Shown here: piece after piece, positions 10,402-19,882 of the stretch
Numbering within the stretch: the stretch's first letter is position 1
Layout: each line of letters opens with the position of its first letter
DNA from: Candidatus Agathobaculum pullistercoris
Lineage (GTDB): Bacteria > Bacillota > Clostridia > Oscillospirales > Butyricicoccaceae
DNA: 64,000 nt
NCBI GenBank assembly: GCA_019114345.1
Contig: DXFS01000101.1
Location: forward strand, 1 to 64,000
Reading direction: 5' to 3'
Notes under the pieces: model-generated
Told to the model about the DNA's origin: nothing
The model's input: the letters and a program-made list of their open reading frames with translations, nothing else
Databases searched by the model: none
Position numbers and translations under genes: made by a program

Positions 10402-10422
10402 GTATGTATTGTGTGTCGGCAA

Positions 10423-11058
10423 TCAGGCCGTGCAGATCGCCAGCGCTACGTCCGCTGCAGATGCCGCGTCCGGGGTGTACTTGTCCGCGCCGATCTGGTC
10501 GCAGAACGCCTGGGTGATCGGTGCGCCGCCGATCATGATCTTGACCTTGCCCTTCATCTCGGAAGCCTCGACAGCGTCCACGACGTTGCGCATCTCACCC
10601 ATGGTGGTGGTCAGCAGCGCGGAGCAGGCAATGATCTGCGCGTCGTTCTCACGCGCCGCCTCGAGGAACTTCTCGACCGGTACGTCAACGCCCAGGTCGA
10701 TGACCTTCAGGCCCTTGCCTTCCATCATCATGCGAACCAGATTCTTGCCGATGTCGTGCAGGTCGCCCTTTACGGTGCCGATCACGACCGTGCCCTTCTC
10801 CTCAACGCCGTCTGCTACCAGGTGCGGGCGGAGCACTTCGATGCCCTTGGTCATCGCGCGGGCTGCGATCAGGACTTCCGGAACGAATACTTCGTTGTTC
10901 TTAAACTTCTGGCCAATGATGTTCATGCCGTCGAGCAGGCCCTGCTCCAGGATCTCGCCTGCCGGGATGCCCTCGTCGAGCGCCTGCTGTACGCAAGCCT
11001 TTACCTTGGGCGCGCGGCCCTGCTGCAGCCAGGAACTGATGTCATTCAGAATGCTCAT
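10423..11058 (-). CDS. Corrinoid (B12-binding) protein of methyltransferase systems
   Basis: GTVKGDLHDIGKNLVRMMMEGKGL (DxHxxG corrinoid motif) and N-terminal helical cap typical of MtaC/MtbC-like proteins. Confidence 0.9.
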   Translation of the reverse strand: MSILNDISSWLQQGRAPKVKACVQQALDEGIPAGEILEQGLLDGMNIIGQKFKNNEVFVPEVLIAARAMTKGIEVLRPHLVADGVEEKGTVVIGTVKGDLHDIGKNLVRMMMEGKGLKVIDLGVDVPVEKFLEAARENDAQIIACSALLTTTMGEMRNVVDAVEASEMKGKVKIMIGGAPITQAFCDQIGADKYTPDAASAADVALAICTA

Positions 11059-11180
11059 GATGATTTCTCCTTTTTCTCCTTATTGTGTTGCGCTGCGCTT
11101 CTCTTTCCTTCGCCGCGCCATCTCTTTTGATGGACTCATCATACCATCCTGCTTTCTACTTTTCTTGAACGGAATTGCAC

Positions 11181-11233
11181 TTTTTTGCACAATCTTTCCG
11201 AATGCCGCAAACTTGGCATAATTGTGCAAAAAA
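11181..11233. promoter_or_regulatory. Compound inverted repeat between divergent genes
   Basis: TTTTTTGCACAAT (11181-11193) / ATTGTGCAAAAAA (11221-11233), enclosing ATGCC/GGCAT (11202-11206/11215-11219). Confidence 0.6.
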
Positions 11234-11437
11234 TGATACGATAGTGCCAAGCCGTTTCATGCAGTAAACATATCATCTTGAAATGTACTGCTGCTGTTGT
11301 CCTCTTTAGGACGAGGCAATCATTGGAGAGTGGAAAGGCAATGGCACCCGGCATGGAAATTAGCGTCTCTGCATGCTATAATAACATTATATTTACATCT
11401 TCACACAAGGTTATGTTATTTTGCAGGAGGGAGACAA

Positions 11438-12472
11438 ATGAAAAAAACATCTATGTTTGTCCTGGTGTCCGCTCTGTTTTTTGCGCTTGCAGCCTGCAGC
11501 GGGGCAAAGGAAGAACCTATCCCGGGAACGTATGAAGCTGTAAGCCTCTATGATGCGCCCGCCTACCAGCTGAACGAAAACGGAAGCTATGACCACGGTG
11601 AGCAAAAGGGCACCTACACCACTGATTCGGACAGAAATATCGTGCTGAGCCCTAAAGATGCAGAGGCAGATATCATGCTTACCGCACACGGTTCCTACTA
11701 CTACACACAGGGCAGTCTGGACGAAGACACGGAATACGGCCTTGCCCCGTCTTTCGATGAAAACGGCAGATCCGGGCAGACCTTCACGCGCACAATGGAC
11801 TCCTCTGTGGAGATGACGCTCTCGCTGCACGACGATGGCACTTTCCAGCTATCCTTCAGCAGCCAGTCCCCTGTATTCTCCCGCGGGAATGATGTTGTCT
11901 CTTACGAAGGTTCTTATACGCTGGAAGATGACGTGCTGCATCTGACCTGGAACGATATGGACTTCCCTCTCCTGTATCTGGACGAGAAGATCTACCCGGT
12001 CGTTTATACCAAGTCGACCGAGGAGAACAGCACCGCGCTGCAGGCCAGCCGTACTGCGATCCAGGATGCGGAGGAAGCTGCGCGGCAGAGCAGGTGGTGG
12101 ACACCGGTGGATGACGCACTCTCCAGCGAGATCATATCCAAGCTGACCGGCACCTGGGAATACACTGAATCCGGCCAATATGGTCTTTATTACCGCCTGT
12201 CTATCGACAGTAGCACGGTCGACGTGCATATTGAACTGTTGGGCTATCCGGCGGAAAACAGCGGCCCGTATACCGTCTGCAACGATGTAATCCTGGTGCA
12301 CTACACGGGCGGTACAAAAGGATATGTCGCCTTCCCCTATACCTATGAAAATGGCACGCTCAGACTTTACCCGATCAATTCCCTGGATGAGGCAGCAACC
12401 AATGATCCGGGGATGCAGTTCATCAGCGACGAAGCGCGTACAAACGGCCCGTGGTTTACAAAAACCGCCTGA
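11438..12472 (+). CDS. Hypothetical lipoprotein
   Basis: MKKTSMFVLVSALFFALAACSGAKEE lipobox; GCAGGAGGG RBS. Confidence 0.8.
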   Translation: MKKTSMFVLVSALFFALAACSGAKEEPIPGTYEAVSLYDAPAYQLNENGSYDHGEQKGTYTTDSDRNIVLSPKDAEADIMLTAHGSYYYTQGSLDEDTEYGLAPSFDENGRSGQTFTRTMDSSVEMTLSLHDDGTFQLSFSSQSPVFSRGNDVVSYEGSYTLEDDVLHLTWNDMDFPLLYLDEKIYPVVYTKSTEENSTALQASRTAIQDAEEAARQSRWWTPVDDALSSEIISKLTGTWEYTESGQYGLYYRLSIDSSTVDVHIELLGYPAENSGPYTVCNDVILVHYTGGTKGYVAFPYTYENGTLRLYPINSLDEAATNDPGMQFISDEARTNGPWFTKTA

Positions 12473-12505
12473 TCTCCTGCCGCATCCCTTTTTCAAACAG
12501 TATGC

Positions 12506-12541
12506 AGCCCCCGTGGACACGCCACGGGGGCTCGCTTTTTC
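12506..12541. terminator. Intrinsic terminator between convergent genes
   Basis: AGCCCCCGTGG-acacg-CCACGGGGGCT followed by CGCTTTTT. Confidence 0.8.
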
Positions 12542-12557
12542 TGCAGGGTTCCCGCAT

Positions 12558-13337
12558 TCACAGCGGGGACGCCTGTTTGCAGTGGTCGATAAAGATGTCC
12601 GCGACCTCGTCCAGTTCGCCCAGCCCGGTCAGATGGACCTCAGTGCCGTAGCCCTCGCTCTCAAGACGGCTCTTCCAGCTGCCCTCTTCTTCGCCGGCAA
12701 GGTCGTTCTGCGCATGGTCGCCCGCGACAATCATCAATGGCGCGAGGTGTACGTTCGTAACCTCGCGTCTGCTCAGCCGCGCAAGCACATAGTCCAGGTG
12801 CGGGAAGCCCTCGACCGTACCGACATACACGCGCTCCGCTCCCTGGTAGCGGAAGCAGTTCTCCACCAGCGCGTATGCAGCATTTGCGGGGTGCTCGGTG
12901 CCGTGTCCCATGAAAACAAACGCCTCGTCCTCCGCCAGGCGCGGCATACGTTCAAGCAGCGCGCGGGTCAGGCGCAGGTAGTCCTGCGTGTCCCACAGCA
13001 GCGGCGCACCGGCCGAAAGCCTGGTAAAACGGCCGCGGAACGCGCGCAGCTGTTCCATCAGCTTTTCGTATTCCTGCCCGAAGATCACGTGCAGGCTCTG
13101 GCAGCACACCTCCTCATAGCCCGCGTCCGCAAGCTGCCCGAGCAGCTCGGCAGGGCTCGGGATGTACACGCCCTCCTCCTTTTCGATCTTGCGCGCCACC
13201 ATGCGCGAGGTGAACGCGCGGTAAAAGTCATAGCCCGGGAAGGCCGCGCACAGCCGCTCCTCGAGGTTCTCGATCGCGCGGCGCGCGTCCGGATAGGTCG
13301 TGCCGAAGCTGACGACCATCAGTGCCTTTTTGCTCAT
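12558..13337 (-). CDS. cbiK: Sirohydrochlorin cobaltochelatase
   Basis: MSKKALMVVSFGTTYPDARRAIENLEERL...HGTEHPAN...PLMIVAGDHAQNDLAG. Confidence 0.95.
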   Translation of the reverse strand: MSKKALMVVSFGTTYPDARRAIENLEERLCAAFPGYDFYRAFTSRMVARKIEKEEGVYIPSPAELLGQLADAGYEEVCCQSLHVIFGQEYEKLMEQLRAFRGRFTRLSAGAPLLWDTQDYLRLTRALLERMPRLAEDEAFVFMGHGTEHPANAAYALVENCFRYQGAERVYVGTVEGFPHLDYVLARLSRREVTNVHLAPLMIVAGDHAQNDLAGEEEGSWKSRLESEGYGTEVHLTGLGELDEVADIFIDHCKQASPL

Positions 13338-13340
13338 ATT

Positions 13341-13976
13341 TTAGAAGCCCTCCCGCTTGACGATTTGATATAGCAGCGCGTTGACGATCGCCGCGGCGAC
13401 GTTCGAGCCGCCCTTACGCCCGCGCGCGATGATATACGGCGTATCCCCGCCGATGAACAGCTCCTTAGACTCGACCACGTTAACAAACCCAACCGGCACG
13501 CCGATCACAAGCGCAGGCGAGACCGCACCCTCCCCGATCAGCTCGTGCAGGCGGATGAGCGCGGTCGGCGCGTTGCCGATCGCAAAGATCAGCGGCCCGT
13601 CAAGCTTCGCCGCGTGCTCCATGGACACGGTCGCGCGGGTAACGCCGCGCGCCTTTGCCTCGCGCGCAACGTCCTCGTCCGCCATCAGGCAGACCGCCTT
13701 GCCGCCGAGCTTTGCGAGCGTCGGCTTGCTGATGCCGGCCAGCGCCATATTGGTGTCGGTCACGATGGTCGCTCCCGCCTCGAGCGCGGCTTTCGCCTGT
13801 TCCACCGCGTCCGGCGAAAAGCACAGGTTGTCCGCATAGTCAAAATCCGCGCTCGTGTGGATGACCCGCTTGACCACCTCGGCAACGCTCTCCGGGAAGG
13901 TGCGGCCGCCCAGTTCCTCCGTGATGATCGCAAAGCTGCGCTTTTCGATATCTGCGGGCTTCATGTGTCCGTTCAT
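13341..13976 (-). CDS. cbiC: Precorrin-8X methylmutase
   Basis: IEKRSFAIITEELG, VIHTSADFDYADNL, GVPVGFVNVVESKE. Confidence 0.96.
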   Translation of the reverse strand: MNGHMKPADIEKRSFAIITEELGGRTFPESVAEVVKRVIHTSADFDYADNLCFSPDAVEQAKAALEAGATIVTDTNMALAGISKPTLAKLGGKAVCLMADEDVAREAKARGVTRATVSMEHAAKLDGPLIFAIGNAPTALIRLHELIGEGAVSPALVIGVPVGFVNVVESKELFIGGDTPYIIARGRKGGSNVAAAIVNALLYQIVKREGF

Positions 13977-14503
13977 AATTCGATCCCCTTCCGCGCGCCA
14001 ATCCCCTTGTCAAACGGGTGGCGGCGCTTTACCATTTCCGTGATGTAGTCCGCACGCTCCTGCAGGGCTTCGGACGGATTACGGCCGGTCATCACAACCT
14101 CGAGGTCGTCCGGCTTACCGTCCAGAAACGCAAGCACCTCACCCTCCGGCAGGAACCCGCAGGAGATCGCAGCGCACACCTCATCCAGCACGAGCAGGGT
14201 CGCGCCCTCACGCACGGCAAAGCCGGTCGCAGCGGCAAACGTGCGCCCGATTGCAGCGCTGCATTCCTGCTTTTCTTCCTCGGTCATCTGGAAAGAAAAC
14301 TTGCTGCTGGGATTGGCTGCCAGCATGGTGATATTGCCGAGCTTTGCCAGCGCGCGGCACTCGCTCGAGGTGCCGTCCTTCAAAAACTGCGCCAGTACCA
14401 CCTTACCGCCAAAGCCTGCGTGGCGCACAGCAAGCCCAATCGCAGCGGTCGTTTTGCCCTTGCCATCGCCGCAGTAAATATGGATCAATCCGGTTTCTTT
14501 CAT
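13973..14503 (-). CDS. cobO: Cob(I)alamin adenosyltransferase (CobO/BtuR type)
   Basis: LIHIYCGDGKGKTTAAIGLAVRHAGFG P-loop; VMTGRNPSEAL. Confidence 0.95.
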   Translation of the reverse strand: MKETGLIHIYCGDGKGKTTAAIGLAVRHAGFGGKVVLAQFLKDGTSSECRALAKLGNITMLAANPSSKFSFQMTEEEKQECSAAIGRTFAAATGFAVREGATLLVLDEVCAAISCGFLPEGEVLAFLDGKPDDLEVVMTGRNPSEALQERADYITEMVKRRHPFDKGIGARKGIEL

Positions 14504-16002
14504 GTTTTTCCCTCCATTATCCGGTAAATAAGCTGCATATCCAGCGACTGCCGTACAGTGTCTGCGAGACGCTCGTATTGTTCTTCCTTATATTGCTCCG
14601 TATCGTATGCTGTATCCGCGAGCATCACGCCCTTGCGCGCAGCCAGTGCCTGTGCGAGCGCCAGCGCGACGCCCGGCGCGTCGAACACGCCGTGCAGATA
14701 GGTTCCGTAGGCGTTTCCTGCCCGGCAGCCGTCCGCAATAGGTGGCTGTCCCGCACGGGAGAGACGTATGAGCGGCTGTGCGTCCGCCGCACGCGTGGTC
14801 TCGCCCATGTGGATCTCATAGCCCGTCACCGGCATGCCGGAGAGCGGCGCAAGCACGCCGCCAAGCGTATCCAACGCACCGGACGACTGCACGGTGGTCT
14901 TTTCCGGACGGAACACCGTGTCAGTCGGCAGCAGGCCCATGCCGCGCAGGCTGCCGCCGCCCTCCGCGCCTTCAGGGTCGGAGATCGACTGCCCCATGAT
15001 CTGGTAGCCGCCGCACACGCCGAACACCGGCGTGCCCGCCGCGTGCTGCTTGAGGATCTGCGCCTCCATGCCGCTCTCGCGCAGCCATTTGAGGTCGCCC
15101 AGAGTGGACTTGGTGCCCGGCAGGATGATGAGGTCCGCGCCCTCGAGCTGGGCAGGCTTGTCCGCATAGGATACACCCACGCCCGGCACGCGGGACAGCG
15201 CCGAGAAATCCGTAAAGTTAGAGAGCCGCGGCAGCCGCACGACCGCGATGCGGATCTGCGAAACGCCGCCCGCGCTGTCCAGCCGCTCGGACAGGCTGTC
15301 CTCATCGTCGATATCGAACCTGCCGTACGGCACCACACCGACCACCGGCTTGCCGGTCAGCTCTTCGAGCTGGGCAAGGCCGGGGCGCAGGATCTCCACG
15401 TCGCCGCGAAATTTGTTGATGATCAGGCCGCGGATGCGCGCCTGCTCGTCCTCCTCGAGCAGCTTTACCGTACCGTAGAGCGAGGCGAACACGCCGCCGC
15501 GGTCGATATCGCCCACGAGCAGCACGGGCGCGTCCACGAGCTTGGCCAGCCCCATGTTGACGATGTCGTCCTGCTTGAGGTTGATCTCCGCCGGACTGCC
15601 CGCGCCCTCGATCACGATAATATCATATTCCGAGGCAAGGCTTTCGTACGCCTGCTTAACCACCGGGATGAGCGCCCGCTTGTCGCCCCAGTATTCGCGC
15701 GCCGTGCGGTTGCCGCGCGCCTCGCCCATCACGATCACCTGCGAGCCGACGTCGCTCGTCGGCTTGAGCAGCACGGGGTTCATGCGCACATCAGGCGCAA
15801 TGCCCGCCGCCTCGGCCTGCACGACCTGCGCGCGTCCCATCTCCCTGCCGTCCGCGGTGATAAAGGAATTGAGCGCCATGTTCTGCGCCTTGAACGGCGC
15901 GACCGAATAGCCATCCTGCCGGAAAATGCGGCAGAGCGCCGCGCACAGCAGGCTTTTGCCCGCGTTCGAGCAGGTGCCCTGCACCATAATGCATTTTGCC
16001 AT
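14500..16002 (-). CDS. cbiP: Cobyric acid synthase
   Basis: MAKCIMVQGTCSNAGKSLLCAALCRIFRQDGYSVAPFKAQNMALNS; internal ATG with upstream GGAGGG RBS chosen. Confidence 0.96.
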   Translation of the reverse strand: MAKCIMVQGTCSNAGKSLLCAALCRIFRQDGYSVAPFKAQNMALNSFITADGREMGRAQVVQAEAAGIAPDVRMNPVLLKPTSDVGSQVIVMGEARGNRTAREYWGDKRALIPVVKQAYESLASEYDIIVIEGAGSPAEINLKQDDIVNMGLAKLVDAPVLLVGDIDRGGVFASLYGTVKLLEEDEQARIRGLIINKFRGDVEILRPGLAQLEELTGKPVVGVVPYGRFDIDDEDSLSERLDSAGGVSQIRIAVVRLPRLSNFTDFSALSRVPGVGVSYADKPAQLEGADLIILPGTKSTLGDLKWLRESGMEAQILKQHAAGTPVFGVCGGYQIMGQSISDPEGAEGGGSLRGMGLLPTDTVFRPEKTTVQSSGALDTLGGVLAPLSGMPVTGYEIHMGETTRAADAQPLIRLSRAGQPPIADGCRAGNAYGTYLHGVFDAPGVALALAQALAARKGVMLADTAYDTEQYKEEQYERLADTVRQSLDMQLIYRIMEGKT

Positions 16003-17060
16003 CAGTATCCCTCCTGTATGCTGTCCAGCGCGGCGAGCAGCCGCGTGGTGTCTTCCCGTGTTTTGACCGCAGTGCGGTAATACCCCGCGCCCAGGCCGCG
16101 GTAGTTCGCGCAATTGCGGATGAGCACGCCGCGCGCGGCGAGCTTGCCCTGCAGCACGTCATCCTGCGACCGGAACAGCAGGAAATTCGCCTCGCCCGGG
16201 TACACGGTCAGCCCGCGCCGGGTGAGTTCTTCTGTCAGATATATGCGCTCCTGCGCGATACGCGCCGCGGTCTGCGCCGCGTATTCCGCCTCGCCTGCGG
16301 CTGCTGCCGCGCACGCCTGCGCGATGACCGACACGTTCCACGGCTGCCCTGCGCGGTACAGCCCCTCGATGAGCCCGGCGTTCGCGGTCATGCACCAGCC
16401 GAACCGCACGCCCGGCACGGCGTACATCTTGGTGTACGCCCGCAGGATCACCAGTTTGGGATAGTCCGCAAGCCGGGCTTTCAGTGTGTGCCGCGCGCTG
16501 TCAATCAGGAAATCGTGAAAGCACTCGTCCACGATGAGCCAGATATCGTTTTGCGCGCATTTCTCCACAACCCTGTGTAAAAGCTGCGGCTCGATCGTGC
16601 GTCCGGTCGGATTGTTGGGGTTGCACAGATAGACCGCGTCGATTTCCGGCGTGATGTCCAATAGAATCCGCCCGGTCACCGCGAAGCCCTCGTCCTCGCG
16701 CAGCAGATGCAAGCGGATATCCGTCCCCGCGAGCGTGCGCTCATACTCCGCGAAAGTGGGCGCGGTCAGCAGCGCGGTCCCCGGCTGCAACACGGCCGCG
16801 AGCCGGTCGAGCACATCCGCCGCGCCGTTCCCGCAGTAGAGCCAGTCCGGGTCGACGCCCTCCGCTGCACCGATTGCGCGCCGCGCCGCGCGGCAGAACG
16901 GGTCGGGGTAGCGCGTGCAGTCCTCGACCGCGTCGCGCATGGCCTGCTTCACAGTCTCAGGAATGCCGAACGGGTTAATGTTCGCGGAAAGGTCGAGCGG
17001 CACACCGCCGTAGGCTTCCGCGTAGGAATACACATCCCCTCCATGCACATATTCGGGCAC
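16002..17060 (-). CDS. cobD: Threonine-phosphate decarboxylase / histidinol-phosphate aminotransferase family
   Basis: HGGDVYSYAEAYGGVPLDLSANINPFGIPETVKQA; PLP aminotransferase fold; adjacent to cbiP/cbiB. Confidence 0.9.
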   Translation of the reverse strand: MPEYVHGGDVYSYAEAYGGVPLDLSANINPFGIPETVKQAMRDAVEDCTRYPDPFCRAARRAIGAAEGVDPDWLYCGNGAADVLDRLAAVLQPGTALLTAPTFAEYERTLAGTDIRLHLLREDEGFAVTGRILLDITPEIDAVYLCNPNNPTGRTIEPQLLHRVVEKCAQNDIWLIVDECFHDFLIDSARHTLKARLADYPKLVILRAYTKMYAVPGVRFGWCMTANAGLIEGLYRAGQPWNVSVIAQACAAAAAGEAEYAAQTAARIAQERIYLTEELTRRGLTVYPGEANFLLFRSQDDVLQGKLAARGVLIRNCANYRGLGAGYYRTAVKTREDTTRLLAALDSIQEGY

Positions 17061-17126
17061 AGCCGCCCTCCTTTCTGTTATGGTAATACCGCATCATTTG
17101 GCAAGAGCGATTTGCGAGAATATTTT

Positions 17127-17180
17127 ACATCCAGATGCGGCGCATTTTCGCAGCAATACTGGATGTATTGCAAGAAAATG
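17127..17180 (-). other. Mutually exclusive hairpins in intra-operon spacer
   Basis: CATTTTC..GCAATAC-atcca-GTATTGC..GAAAATG on the minus strand (17143-17180) overlaps alternative stem ACATCCAG (17127-17134)/CTGGATGT (17159-17166). Confidence 0.5.
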
Positions 17181-17241
17181 AAGCAAAATACGGGGGCAAA
17201 ATTTCCGCAAAGCGCCGCAGGCACAATGGTGCGGGATTGCC

Positions 17242-18210
17242 TTAGCCAAACAGCGGCCAGTCCACGGTCAGCCGGATGATCGCGCACAGCACGAGCGCAA
17301 ACACGCTCGCCGTGGTCATCAGGTCGATCGACCGCAGGATATCGCCGCGGTTAATCTCGCGGTCCGGGTCGCCGAACGCCGCCTTTTTCACGGTTTTGCC
17401 GAAATAGCTTGCATCCCCGCCGAGCTGGACGTGCAGCGCGCCTGCGCAAACCGACTCAGTCTGGCCTGCGTTCGGGCTTTTGTGCCCGTTTCGGTCACGG
17501 CGGTAGATGCGCAGCGCGTTGCGGTTGTCCAGATGCAGCATGCCCGCGCCCGCGATCATGCAGGCCGCGGTCAGCCGCGCGGGAATAAAGTTGAACACAT
17601 CGTCCATCCGGGCGGAAAACTTGCCCAGATACTCGTATTTGTCGTTGTGGTAGCCGACCATGGAGTCCAGCGTGTTTACCGCTTTGTAGAGAAAGCCCAG
17701 CGGCGCGCCGCCGATCAGCATGAAGATCATGGGCGAAACCACGCCGTCGGTCGTGTTCTCCGCCACGGTCTCGACCGCGGCCTTGATCACGCCCTCCTTA
17801 TCGAGCGCCGCCGTGTCGCGGCCGACGTACATCGCAACCGCCCTGCGTCCCGCGTCGAGCGATTCATCCAGCGCGGAATACACATGCACGCCCGCGTCCG
17901 CGAGGCTCTTGCGCGCGAACAGCGTCCAGCACAGCAGCGCCTCTACGCCAAAGCCCAGCCAGAAGTTCACGCCCCGCAGCCAGCGCAGCAGGAAAAACGG
18001 CACCGCAAAGCTCACGCCGCACACAATGATCCACAGGAACACGCCCGCGGCGGTCAGCCCGCGCGGCGATTTGGGGAAAATCCGCCGCAGCAGCTTTTCC
18101 GACAGCGATACCAGCTTGCCCACCGCACAGATCGGGTGCGGCAGCTTTTGGGGGTCGCCGAAAATCCAGTCCAGCAAAAAGCCGAGCAGCACGGCGCAGG
18201 TCACATACAT
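17242..18210 (-). CDS. cbiB: Adenosylcobinamide-phosphate synthase
   Basis: LLGFLLDWIFGDPQKLPHPICAVGKLVSLSEKLL; AVNTLDSMVGYHNDKYEYLGKFSARMDD. Confidence 0.95.
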   Translation of the reverse strand: MYVTCAVLLGFLLDWIFGDPQKLPHPICAVGKLVSLSEKLLRRIFPKSPRGLTAAGVFLWIIVCGVSFAVPFFLLRWLRGVNFWLGFGVEALLCWTLFARKSLADAGVHVYSALDESLDAGRRAVAMYVGRDTAALDKEGVIKAAVETVAENTTDGVVSPMIFMLIGGAPLGFLYKAVNTLDSMVGYHNDKYEYLGKFSARMDDVFNFIPARLTAACMIAGAGMLHLDNRNALRIYRRDRNGHKSPNAGQTESVCAGALHVQLGGDASYFGKTVKKAAFGDPDREINRGDILRSIDLMTTASVFALVLCAIIRLTVDWPLFG

Positions 18211-18536
18211 GGCTTTTCTCCTTTGATCCACTGCGGCACGCCCGCGATCACGCGCACGACCGCGTCCGCCTCCTCTGCAAGCGCGCAGCACAGGCGGCCG
18301 ACCGCCTCGCGGTACGCTTCATCCGCGCGGTCCATCGGCACCACGCCGCAGCCGACCTCGTCACAGGTGATCACATGGCCGCGCAAACCGTCCAGCAGCG
18401 CCATCGGGTCGCGCCCCGCTGCAAGCTCGTCTCGCACAAGAGCGTGCAGGTTCTGGACGAGCGGCAGCGCGGGATACAGCCGCTTTGCGAGCGCGGCCTT
18501 GCCCTGATACGCGCCGCCGACAAATAATACCGTCAT
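18201..18536 (-). CDS. Short CobU-like adenosylcobinamide kinase paralogue
   Basis: MTVLFVGGAYQGKAALAKRL P-loop and CDEVGCGVVPMDRADEAYREAVGRLC, about 111 aa. Confidence 0.75.
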   Translation of the reverse strand: MTVLFVGGAYQGKAALAKRLYPALPLVQNLHALVRDELAAGRDPMALLDGLRGHVITCDEVGCGVVPMDRADEAYREAVGRLCCALAEEADAVVRVIAGVPQWIKGEKPCM

Positions 18537-19321
18537 ATCATCAGCCCTCCAAACGCGGCGCACGCGAGCGCGAGCAGCTCGGACAGCGAGATGCAGAAGC
18601 CCGCAAGGTCGCCCGTGATGCCGCCGAAGATGCGGCGGCTGAGCTTTTCATGCAGCCCGTACCACAGCAACAGCACGACCGCCCAAACCTTCGCTGCCCG
18701 CAGGCCGTACGGCACCGTGTATACCAGTAGCCCAGCCGCGGTCACAAGCAGTACAAATTCGATCATCAGCGTAACGGCGACTGCCTTTTTGTCGCTGTTC
18801 TCCGCAAAGATATGTGCCAGCCCGGTGTCCTTTGCGCAGGGCGACAGCACGATCTTGCATCCGCCCAGCGTGCGCGCTACGGCGAAACCTGCGCAGGCCA
18901 GCGGCAGCAGCGCGGGCTTCTCATAAATCTGCGCAAAGCACGCCGCCTCGGCCAGCAGAAACGCCATCAGCCACATCGGCCCGAACGCGCCGACATGCGG
19001 GTCTTTGAGGATGGCAAGCCGCTTCTCGCGGTCGCCGTAGGAACAGAGCGCGTCGCAGGTGTCGCACAGGCCGTCCAGATGGATGCCGCCTGAAACAAGC
19101 AGCGGAATGAGCGCTGCGCCGACAGCATAAAACAGCGCCACTGCGCCAAAATGCGCACAGAACAGGTACCACAGCCACTCGGCCGCGCCCACCAGCACGC
19201 CCACAAACGGCAGGAAAGACAGCGCCCAGCGCATGGTCTTTTTCTCCCACTGCACCTGCGGTACGGGCACCGCCGAATAGAGCGAAAACGCGACCAGCAG
19301 GCCGCTCCATGCACTTTTCAT
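18533..19321 (-). CDS. cobS: Adenosylcobinamide-GDP ribazoletransferase
   Basis: MKSAWSGLLVAFSLYSAVPVPQVQW; GGIHLDGLCDTCDALCSYGDREKRLAILKDPHVGAFG. Confidence 0.95.
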   Translation of the reverse strand: MKSAWSGLLVAFSLYSAVPVPQVQWEKKTMRWALSFLPFVGVLVGAAEWLWYLFCAHFGAVALFYAVGAALIPLLVSGGIHLDGLCDTCDALCSYGDREKRLAILKDPHVGAFGPMWLMAFLLAEAACFAQIYEKPALLPLACAGFAVARTLGGCKIVLSPCAKDTGLAHIFAENSDKKAVAVTLMIEFVLLVTAAGLLVYTVPYGLRAAKVWAVVLLLWYGLHEKLSRRIFGGITGDLAGFCISLSELLALACAAFGGLMI

Positions 19322-19848
19322 CGTGTTCCCCCTTCCTTTACGGGCAGCAAAATGCCGCATACCGATTCATAGGCCGCGTCCGCGCGGGCGCAGAGCGCCG
19401 CGTTCAGCCGCCCGAGCAGTTCGATGTACCGGATGGTCTCCGCCGGGTAGGGCAGGCCGTCCGAAAAAATCTCATTCGTCACAATGACCAGCGTTTCGCA
19501 GCAGTCTTGCAGGCGCCCGATCCCTGCAAGGATGCTGCCGAACGCCGCGTCCTTTGCGCCCTCGGGCGCAAACAGCTCGTTGGCCAGCAGGTTACCCAAG
19601 TCTTCGAGCAGGATGCCGTCATACCGCCGGGGCAGTTCCAGCCCTGCAAGGTCCAGCGGCCGCTCGACCGTCTGGAAGCCCTTGCCCTGCCGCAGCGCGC
19701 GGTGCCGCGCGATGCGCTTTTGCGCCGCTGCGCCGAAGGGCTGCATGGTCGCCAGATACAGGCGGGAGTCCGCCGCGTGTTCACACAGGAGCCGCTCCGC
19801 GTGCGCGGATTTGCCGCTCGCAGAGCCGCCGGTGACCAGTATCAGCAT
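19318..19848 (-). CDS. cobU: Adenosylcobinamide kinase / adenosylcobinamide-phosphate guanylyltransferase
   Basis: MLILVTGGSASGKSAHAERLL; VTNEIFSDGLPYPAETIRYIELLGRLNAAL. Confidence 0.95.
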   Translation of the reverse strand: MLILVTGGSASGKSAHAERLLCEHAADSRLYLATMQPFGAAAQKRIARHRALRQGKGFQTVERPLDLAGLELPRRYDGILLEDLGNLLANELFAPEGAKDAAFGSILAGIGRLQDCCETLVIVTNEIFSDGLPYPAETIRYIELLGRLNAALCARADAAYESVCGILLPVKEGGTR

Positions 19849-19882
19849 GTTTTCCCTCCTGTATTTCAGAACCGATTTTGTT

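Noticed and set aside
8290-10422. 710-aa minus-strand ORF antisense to purD
   Set aside because: Low-complexity R/H/D/V composition and complete overlap with purD indicate an antisense artefact.
11211-11236. Sigma-54-like TTGGCAT...TGCA near the corrinoid protein promoter
   Set aside because: Spacing between the GG and GC elements is off by one and no enhancer-binding regulator is nearby.
14344-16080. 578-aa plus-strand ORF antisense to cbiP
   Set aside because: Shadow ORF; cbiP on the minus strand is unambiguous.
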